Source of the DNA: Collybiopsis luxurians FD-317 M1
Taxonomy: Eukaryota > Basidiomycota > Agaricomycetes > Agaricales > Omphalotaceae
DNA length: 64,000 nucleotides
Assembly (NCBI GenBank): GCA_000827265.1
Contig: KN834754.1
Location: 1,132,831 to 1,196,830, forward strand
Direction of reading: 5' to 3'
The notes under the pieces: model-generated
Database searches by the model: none
What the model saw: only the letters and a program-made list of their open reading frames with translations
What the model was told of the DNA's origin: nothing
In this document: one piece after another, positions 57,271 through 64,000 of the stretch
Layout: each line of letters starts with the position of its first letter
Position numbering within the stretch: position 1 is the stretch's first letter
Program-made: the position numbers and the translations under genes

Positions 57271-58425
57271 ATGTCACCCTGTGACGACGACTTAACAACA
57301 ACTTCTGCTCAGCTTGCCTCTCTCCCTCCTACCCGACATCCAAAGTTTTCTTTCAAAGACGGAAACCTCGCTCTGCTGGCCCAAAACTGCTACTTTCTCG
57401 TACATCAAGGTCTTATTTGTCGTCATTCCCCTGTTCTTCAAGCCGCTATCAAAGCCCTGGAAAGCAACCCTGCCGTCTGCCTAGATGGTCGTCCGGTCTT
57501 GCAAGTCCATGATAACTCAGAAGATATGCTATATTTTTTGATAGCCTTGTATGATGGGATGTATGTAGGTCGCATGGCCATCATTTCTTCTTCTGACTTT
57601 TAAAACAGATCCGACTTACCGTTCACTGCCGAATCCTTTGTGGCTGTCTCTGCGCTGATGCGTCTCACAACCAAGTATCAAGTCCATCGACTGCGGAAGG
57701 ATCTCCTACGAGGCTTATCTCTTGCTTGGCCGTCCAATTTAGCTTCCTGGGATGCTCGCGAAGAGGCTATGCTGAGCTCAGACGGCGTTTATGAACCTCG
57801 ACAATTTACTCCTCATCCAATGTAAGCAATCGATTGTTTTGTTTGTCATATCCTTCACTCGCCTTAAAATATCCCCATCAGCCTCATCATAAACTTAGCA
57901 CGATCAGTAAATGCACATGAGCTTCTACCGTCCGCTTTCTATGATCTGTCCAGGTTCTCTATTAGCCACACCGCCGCCGGTCATGTTGCTCGCGGGAGTA
58001 AAGAGTGCCACCAACTTTCAGAAGAGGACTTGTTCAATATTCTGAAAGGACGCGAAGATGCTTCCAGATTTCTTTCCACCTTTCTCGTCAACCAACTTGA
58101 AGGCAGAAAACCTTCCTCTGACTGCATATATCTTCGAGCCGGCAATCATCCCCGACGACGCTTTTGCCAGGTCGCATTCGAAAACATCTTCTACAACGTT
58201 CTTCGTGATACGAACAACCTCGTTCGCTACCGTAGCTGTGACCCGCTGTTCTCAATCATGGAGGCCTATACGATGAATGAAAGAGATGATGGGGGCCGAG
58301 GTGTGATTCTCCGACCATGTGAATCTTGTCGCTCAGAGCTTCGAGTCGAAATTGAGGCGGCGAGAGATGAATTTTGGCAAGCATTACCTATTTTTTTCAA
58401 TATCCAAGTATCCTCGTGGGGTTGA
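57271..58425 (+). CDS. BTB/POZ-domain protein
   Basis: Three exons with introns near 57559-57608 and 57822-57881, about 350 residues. The BTB fold starts at HPKFSFKDGNLALLAQNCYFLVHQGLICRHSP, the core of BTB domains (sheet, helix with the VH and SPVF-like turn), then LQVHDNSEDMLYFLIALYDG, LMRLTTKYQVHRLRKDLLR. The C-terminus has EEAMLSSDG, a conserved loop, FENIFYNVLRDTNNLVR, ILRPCESCRSELRVEIEAA and a Trp-containing end (QVSSWG). CESC may bind metal. BTB proteins of this type are expanded in mushrooms and are usually of unknown function; they may be adapters for cullin-3 ligases. Start is the first ATG after the repeat tract. Confidence 0.8.
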
Positions 58426-59042
58426 GGTGAATTGTGTTGTATTGCAGCGTTCTCCACGACCAATTTGTATCCTGATTTAAAGTATTCGGTGTGTGCTTTT
58501 TGTGGAATGCATAGTCTGCTGAGATGTTCTTCCCGTTGTACGCCTACGGCGTAAGGAGGTGAATAAGGAGATACATATCACATGAATTCATGACCACGAA
58601 GCTTGAATCATAACAGGTTCTGTCGACGACAATTCACGTGTAGATCCTGAAAATCCTCCAATTTATAGGGAATACGCCGACTAGCGCCACCTCCGCAATT
58701 ACGCGCGCCTGTCACCTGGAGCACCTGCTCTTATGCAAGAAGTCAACAAGTGTACAATCCTCGATATTCGGTACACAACTCATCCCTTTAGTACTTACAG
58801 AATGGATAGACGATCTGAAAAGGTCGTACTCCGAATGTACCTATCTTTAAGTATTCAAGTGCCATCACAGTTTGGGCCTTTCCGAATGCGTAACTGAGTT
58901 CGTTTGGACTGTTCCACGCCACTGCTTTAGTCAACAATCTACCTCCTCGTATCGCTTCAGCTACGCTGCACTCTTATAAAGGATGCTCTGCTTTCAAGCA
59001 TGTTGCTTTAAGTTTAAACACGTTCAAAAAATAACAGGCGAA
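58426..59042. other. Promoter of the first zinc-finger gene
   Basis: A 617-bp region. A perfect 6-bp inverted repeat, TACGCC-TAC-GGCGTA, is at 58539-58553, just after the BTB 3' end. A TATA box is at 58975-58980, 68 bp before the start codon. No other gene. Confidence 0.5.
58975..58980 (+). promoter_or_regulatory. TATA box (first C2H2 gene)
   Basis: TATAAA, 63 bp before the ATG at 59043, the same arrangement as the TATA box of the paralogue downstream. Confidence 0.5.
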
Positions 59043-60234
59043 ATGTCTTCCTCTAGTCGACCTCACGAGAAAAAGCGCCCCGAGGACGTGACCCTACCGC
59101 CAATCTCACAGATTTTTAGTACGGTTTTCCTTTTTTGCTTGCATTCAAATTTTCTCAAGTGTTCTGGTTCTAGATGTTTCGTCCGGTAGCAGTAACTCTC
59201 AGATGGCTTTACCGCCTCTACGAGGCAATCGTGAAGGCCACCCCCATGCAAGTCATCACTCGAGTTCCATCCGAGTAAGCATTTTCAAAATTTGTGCCAA
59301 CCGAGAAAACTGTTGGACCAACGCATTTCTCCTCTAGGAACATGGGCCTCCCGCCGGCTATCCTGGCTATCCTTCCGGAGTTCCTAATCCGGAGGATTCT
59401 CAAGCGAAAAGAGCTCGGTATGATAGTAGCAGATCGCATTCCTATGCCCACCCTTCCGCTATTAATCGAGCAGCCTCCTCGCACAGTGCTCATAATCCTC
59501 ATGAGGTTTACCCGCCTTCCGTCTCTGCGCGTTATCAGCCTTCTGGTATGACTATGCCCGAGGCATCCTCGTCCATGCATCCTTCAGGAAGGACTGATGT
59601 TCGATATGTGGCCCCTACCCATCCGGGGTACGGTCCTAGTCCATACTCTTATGTTCCTCCCCCGGCTCATCATGCGCATCCCACCGCGTACGCGACTTCG
59701 AGAGGACCTTCCCATGCTTCCTACGCTGAAGACCCGCGTAGCGGAACTTCTCGAACTCATGAGTCCTCTCGAATCCCTTCGAACCCCGCGTCCACTGGGC
59801 AAGGGTACCATACCGAGGAACATAGCACCGCGAAGGCGGCCAAGTATGAGTGCAGCTATTGCGGAAAAGGTTTTCTGCGACCTAGCGCGTTGAAGGTACA
59901 GCTAGTGTCTGATTTTTGAAGATGTGAATCATTTGCTGAAAAACCGCTGTCTGTTTTTCAGATCCACATCATCTCTCATACAGGTGATAAAGGTTAGCGC
60001 CCCGATACCCTTCGCCGCTCAATATATCTCAATCTTTTTCAGACTATGTTTGTCCAGAGGAAAGCTGTGGTCGTCGATTCGGAGGTCCGACTATTGAACT
60101 TTCTAAATTCATCATACTAATTTGCTGAACTTTCAGTGAGGTCAAACATGCTCCGACACATTCGTCTGGTGCACCAAGGAAATCATTCTCATTCGTCGGG
60201 GGAAGAAGGTTCAAAAGACGAGTGGTCTGAGTAG
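59043..60234 (+). CDS. C2H2 zinc-finger transcription factor (first of tandem pair)
   Basis: Exons reconstruct MSSSSRPHEKKRPEDVTLPPISQIF as the N-terminus (ending in a PPIS/PSIS motif), then a Ser/His/Tyr-rich region (SQMALPPLRGNREGH, RARYDSSRSHSYAHP, QPSGMTMPE). Two C2H2 fingers sit at the C-terminus: CSYCGKGFLRPSALK-IHIISHTGDK across an intron, and YVCPEESCGRRF, VRSNMLRHIRLVHQG across the next intron. The ending is GEEGSKDEWSE, stop 60232-60234. The fingers alone would recognise about six base pairs. Its structure, including intron positions and the RPS..LK/VRSNM words, matches the neighbouring gene at 61251. Targets unknown. Confidence 0.85.
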
Positions 60235-61250
60235 GCGACAGCTCAACTCCTCGCATAGACTAGTACCGGAAAACTTTGAAAGGCCCATGATAACACTTAT
60301 ATATAGATTTTATATAGATCGTAACTTATTCTAATTGATTGTATACGGAGTCACCCAATCACATTCTCGTCTCTTCCGGCTTTCGTACGCATTATGACCT
60401 GGTCGAAGCACACCATGATCTTCTTTAATCAACTCCTTGAAATTGATAAACTTCCAGCAAGTGGGTTGATCGTCGATCTGCGTGGTCTTGATATTCGGAT
60501 GTGAGTACGAGAATCGATGATAAACAAAGAACCTTGCATCATTTGAGTTCAAGAGTCTACATTCCGTTGAACCGGTTCACTTGACTATAGCCTCAAATGT
60601 GTTGCAAGCTGATGAAGTATAAAGTATCCTGCTAGCTGCGGAATCAAGTTTCCCTCAGAACTCACTGCTTCTTTGCCATGACGAGTTATTCAACAGCTCA
60701 CTTTGAACAAGCATTCAACTTGTATGAGTTGTCGTCCTTTTTGTCCGTTTTCCCGTAGTCGTATATATATATTCAACCCGTATCAGCGATTCAATATCGA
60801 ATTCAAAGAAAAAAGTGCATCAGCACAGCATTTATGTTCCTTCTTGTTTAGTATATTTCTTTTTTCGAACCAGCGGTGTAGGATCGTCAGCAAACTGAGG
60901 GAATTTCTCACTACGTTACTGCGCTGAGCGTGGAGAGAGCATTCTCGAAGTGAGAATCAACAGTGACCGCTGGAATCCAAGGGCGCGGCGCCGAAAGTTC
61001 ATGCTGAAAACCACGCTACCGTTGCTTCAATTTGAGGTTTGTATTCAATCCTCCTGTACTGTGGCAATGAACCCGGAAAAGCACTCTCCTTTCAACAATA
61101 TGAAACTGGGTCAACGGAGCTGATTCACGAGCAAGAGTTTGACGACTTCGCATGCAATACGATGCTAGGTTTTTGACTAGGTACTTATATAAGAGCATAA
61201 ACTGGTGTCGAATGCTCAACATCTCGAATTCCTCTTCTGCTTCTTTTATT
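60235..61250. other. Between the two zinc-finger genes
   Basis: A 1.0-kb spacer. A minus-strand open stretch (60331-60552) has some protein-like sequence but begins with TTG, not ATG, and has no splice partner; it is not called. TATA box of the second gene at 61186-61193. Confidence 0.45.
61186..61193 (+). promoter_or_regulatory. TATA box (second C2H2 gene)
   Basis: TATATAAG, 58 bp before the ATG at 61251, a good spacing for a start site near 61215-61220. Confidence 0.6.
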
Positions 61251-62344
61251 ATGTATCCTCATAACCACTTCAACCTTATGGACGATCAACAACCTGAAGA
61301 TCGGCCAGTTTTACCTTCCATATCTCGCATCTTTGGTGGGTTCCATTACCCGGGGCCTTTGCCTTATTCCAGCTGACGGACTAGTAGATAACAGCGGCCA
61401 TGCCAGTTCGAGAACTTCTTCATCGTTGAGATTACCGCCGTTGCCTACAAATGAACAACAGCAGTATATTCCTTCTAGGCAAGCTGTCCGTTCAGAAACT
61501 TGGCCTCAACACCCCCCACCCAACATGCAGGCATGTATATTCAAATATTGACGCGTCCTGGTGACTCTGACATTTACCCAAAGTATCAGTCCTCTCGTGT
61601 AGTCGATCAAATGCAACACCATCCTTCCAGGGTGTCGAATTCTCCTCGCGATCCGCGTATTTCTGCATTGGAAACAAATCAAGCCATGTCTGCTTTGGCT
61701 AATGCTCGCTCGGGTCCATCAAGACAATTCTCGCACAATGCGTACGACCCGTATTACCACAGAGAAAGCGATCATAGCGCTCGCCCTGTCGGTCATGGTG
61801 CCTACGATATGTATCATAATCGAAACCATTCCGAGTATCCTCGAAACTATCACTCGGTTGATGAGATGCGCGATCCCTCTACGGGTGCCGTTTACCCGCG
61901 ATCCATGTTTGATCACAGAGGCGTAGACAACTCTTCTAGTACCCGCCACCAATGTTCTTATTGTGGAAAACGGTTTAGTAGGCCGAGCGGCTTAAAGGTG
62001 AGTTGTTTCAACAATGGCATCATATTTATATAAAAGTAACTAATATCGACGCAGATTCATATTACTACACATACTGGGGAAAAACGTAGGTTTTCAATTG
62101 CGAATTCATGGATTTGGACCTTGACAGAAATTTGCCTAGCATATGTCTGCCCAGAAGAGGGCTGTCATCGCTCCTTTTCTGTAAGATCCAATATGAGACG
62201 GTAGGTCGTATGGACTATTTATTCTTCACGATCTGACGGCAGGGTAGGCATGTACGAATTGTACATCAAATGTCAAGCTCTCTGGAAGGTACCACCGACT
62301 CTAGCGAGGAAGGGGATTCCAGAGACCCCAGAGAGGAAGACTAA
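61251..62344 (+). CDS. C2H2 zinc-finger transcription factor (second of tandem pair)
   Basis: Starts MYPHNHFNLMDDQQPEDRP (ATG 61251; an internal ATG is at 61278), then VLPSISRIF, the same PSIS motif as its neighbour, a Pro/Gln segment and PYYHRESDHSARPVGHG, MYHNRNHSEYPRNYH. C-terminal fingers: [25 protein letters not shown] and YVCPEEGCHRSF, VRSNMRRHVRIVHQM, each interrupted by introns at places matching the upstream gene. It ends DSRDPREED, stop 62342-62344. One junction (about 61536-61590) is ambiguous: a GC donor GCATGT with acceptor CCAAAG, or a GT-AG pair that removes about 13 more bases, both keep the frame. A recent duplication with the neighbour is the simplest explanation. Confidence 0.82.
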
Positions 62345-63624
62345 ATCGGGAATTTTCCATAGATATCCGGTCTTACAAAAGATTAACGGACTACATCGCT
62401 ATTTCTTCCAGTTACTACTGCTAATCTGTGCTCAGAAATTTTTTCCGGTATCTCCGATAGATGCGGCATGGTTCCCTTGTATTTGTCTAGATTAACATTT
62501 ATCTTAATTTTCTGCAACGTTTGTATGTTAACTCGGATTATAGAATTGTCTTAGTTTGATGTATGTTGATACACGTTATGAATGCTAGTACAGACATGCT
62601 TGACAGCCGAAACTCGTTGCTACTTCGTTACAATTGATTCTACTCCGAAAGATTTGACTACAACTTTTCGAACGTCCTCAGTTGTTGTTGGAGCAGTAAT
62701 GTAAATGTACCACAAACTTCAGCCTCTTCAACCCCGAGTAAGGCTATTCTGAGCAGCGCGTAAATAGCATTGAGTTGGCGTATTCATCGCTCTGTATAGC
62801 TGTTAAGTATCCTTGCCATTGTAGTACTAAGTATTTATGATTAATAGGTCTCGTACCTAAGAGATGGTATTCAGATTAACTTATTCGTAGCAAGGACGGT
62901 TGTTAGACAAGTAATAGTCTCCAATGACAACCGGTTGTGTTCTGTGGCATTCCTAACTTTGGAAACTATCCGCTGTACCTCGTCTGGGATGTGCCCAACT
63001 GATCTGCCCAACTGATCTGCAAGCAAGACCTGAAGCAGACCTGTCTCGGTCTGCGGTGAAAACTTTTGTCCGATCCGTATCTCATCCGCTCATCACAATG
63101 AGCGTCTAAGTGCTGTAATTGGACAAGTTCTCCTGAACGTTCCGATCGCGTGATATTGCGGATTCTAGGAAGTGGACAAGAATGTATAACATCAGACCAG
63201 AACAGAAAGTGGTTCTGAGAAGATCGTTCACGTAAAAAAATCGCCAGTGCTGCTTCAATAATGCGACTGTGCGTCGGTCCTCCGGCGGATCGGCCACAGC
63301 TTTACCCATGTTTGGTAATCTCCGAATGTCATGCTACTTTCATCCCCAATGTACCATTCGTCTTTTGGCCTTGAATAGTCGCAAGCGTACACATTTGACT
63401 ATTATTGGACAAACAAAGATTAAGAACTCGCTGGCTCTGACCTGACATCTGACCTTCCTTCTGGTAGAAGGCTGGCCCAGTGCTGCGTGCTGCGGCAGAA
63501 GGGTTTACCAAATTTGCGATGAAATGCGCGGCTCGTTCTAAATTTGCTTCGCCGCTCGGCTTTGTTTCTTAAGTAACGTGGAAAGTGTTCACTGGAATTC
63601 GCCGCTTCCTTCCTTCCTCTCATA
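62345..63624. other. 1.3-kb gene-free stretch
   Basis: Between the second zinc-finger gene and the Ser-rich gene. Contains a 14-bp direct duplication, TGCCCAACTGATCT, at 62992-63005 and 63005-63018. No ORF above 80 residues is convincing. The part next to 63625 should be the promoter of the next gene. Confidence 0.45.
62992..63018. repeat. 14-bp direct repeat
   Basis: TGCCCAACTGATCT occurs twice with a one-base overlap (period 13). Confidence 0.8.
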
Positions 63625-64000
63625 ATGTTCAATAACTTGACCTATTAGTGAGTGAATTGTTTCGCTTTTTTTGTCTCTTTCTCTGACGCTGATGGAAACC
63701 TTAGCGGTCGAGCTGACCCGACTCAGACCGCTGCTTCAACTTCCTCCCCTTCATCGACTACATCGAGCAACTCGGCTTCTACCACAGGTGGTTCCAGCTC
63801 AGCAGCCCAAACGACCGGATCGAGTTCTTCCTCCCCTTCCTCTTCCTCATCTACGCCTTCCTCATCTTCATCCTCGTCCAATTCCACGTCCTCCACACCC
63901 TCCGCCTCTACTTCTTCCACTCAATCAAGTTCCACTACCAGCTCTGCTTCATCTACATCAGCAACCGCCACTCCTACGCAATCATCGCATTCGAGCTCGG
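63625..64000 (+). CDS. Ser/Thr-rich protein, 5' part only
   Basis: ATG at 63625 opens a short exon (MFNNLTY) that joins across an intron (donor GTGAGT, acceptor CCTTAG, about 63648-63706) into a long frame with no stop to the window end: GRADPTQTAASTSSPS, then runs such as SSSSSTPSSSSSSS and STSATATPTQ. Nearly all residues are Ser/Thr/Pro/Ala, the make-up of heavily O-glycosylated wall or surface proteins, e.g. the stalk of a sensor or a mucin-like protein. The very short first exon is typical of fungal genes in this class. The C-terminus and any membrane span are outside the window. Confidence 0.55.

Noticed and set aside
60331..60552. 73-codon minus-strand ORF (DARFFVYHRFSYSH)
   Set aside because: Starts at TTG, has no in-frame ATG or acceptor with a partner exon, and no recognisable family.
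61536..61590. Possible third GC-AG intron in the second C2H2 gene
   Set aside because: A GT-AG alternative with a slightly later acceptor also keeps the frame, so the GC site is not needed.

Overview
The window looks like nuclear DNA from a filamentous Agaricomycete (mushroom-type basidiomycete). Genes are densely packed on both strands (about 27 in 64 kb) and cut by many short introns of roughly 48-65 nt with GT..AG ends. Protein types also fit: an AreA-type GATA factor, Cdc24 with DH-PH-PB1, fused THI6, a BTB protein of the kind expanded in mushrooms, an O-fucosyltransferase-like type II protein and Ser-rich surface proteins. No rRNA, tRNA, CRISPR array or intact transposon was recognised. 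All gene models are manual splice reconstructions in which reading frame is kept across every junction I checked.

Layout. 0-10 kb: areA-like nitrogen regulator with a GATA-motif-rich upstream region, signal peptide peptidase, gamma-glutamyltransferase (all minus). 10-22 kb: Ser/Pro-rich unknown protein (+), bHLH factor (-), O-fucosyltransferase-like protein (-), Notchless/Rsa4 (-) head to head with a mitochondrial transcription factor B (+), and a small basic unknown protein (-). 22.6-28.1 kb: a compact metabolic block with a 3-hydroxyisobutyrate dehydrogenase family protein (-), a carboxymuconolactone decarboxylase family protein (+), a phytanoyl-CoA dioxygenase family protein (-) and a hydroxyquinol/catechol 1,2-dioxygenase (-), plausibly an aromatic-degradation neighbourhood. 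28.3-30.8 kb: a Rap1-like BRCT protein with three Myb-like repeats. 30.8-33.9 kb: largely gene-free. 33.9-49.5 kb: a candidate small secreted protein, cdc24, a GH63 hydrolase, a RhoGAP and a mitochondrial carrier. 49.8-57 kb: a single-pass membrane protein, a hidden 109-residue gene, THI6, and a Caprin-like RGG protein. 57-64 kb: a BTB protein, two tandem C2H2 zinc-finger paralogues and the start of a Ser/Thr-rich protein cut by the window edge.

Themes. Several genes contain micro-exons of 10-27 nt that simple ORF scans miss, and two introns use GC-AG ends. Cdc24 (a Cdc42 activator) and a RhoGAP lie within 10 kb of each other. The strongest candidates for something little described are the triple-Myb Rap1, the fungal Caprin-like protein, the micro-exon-rich metabolic block and two small genes recoverable only by splicing.
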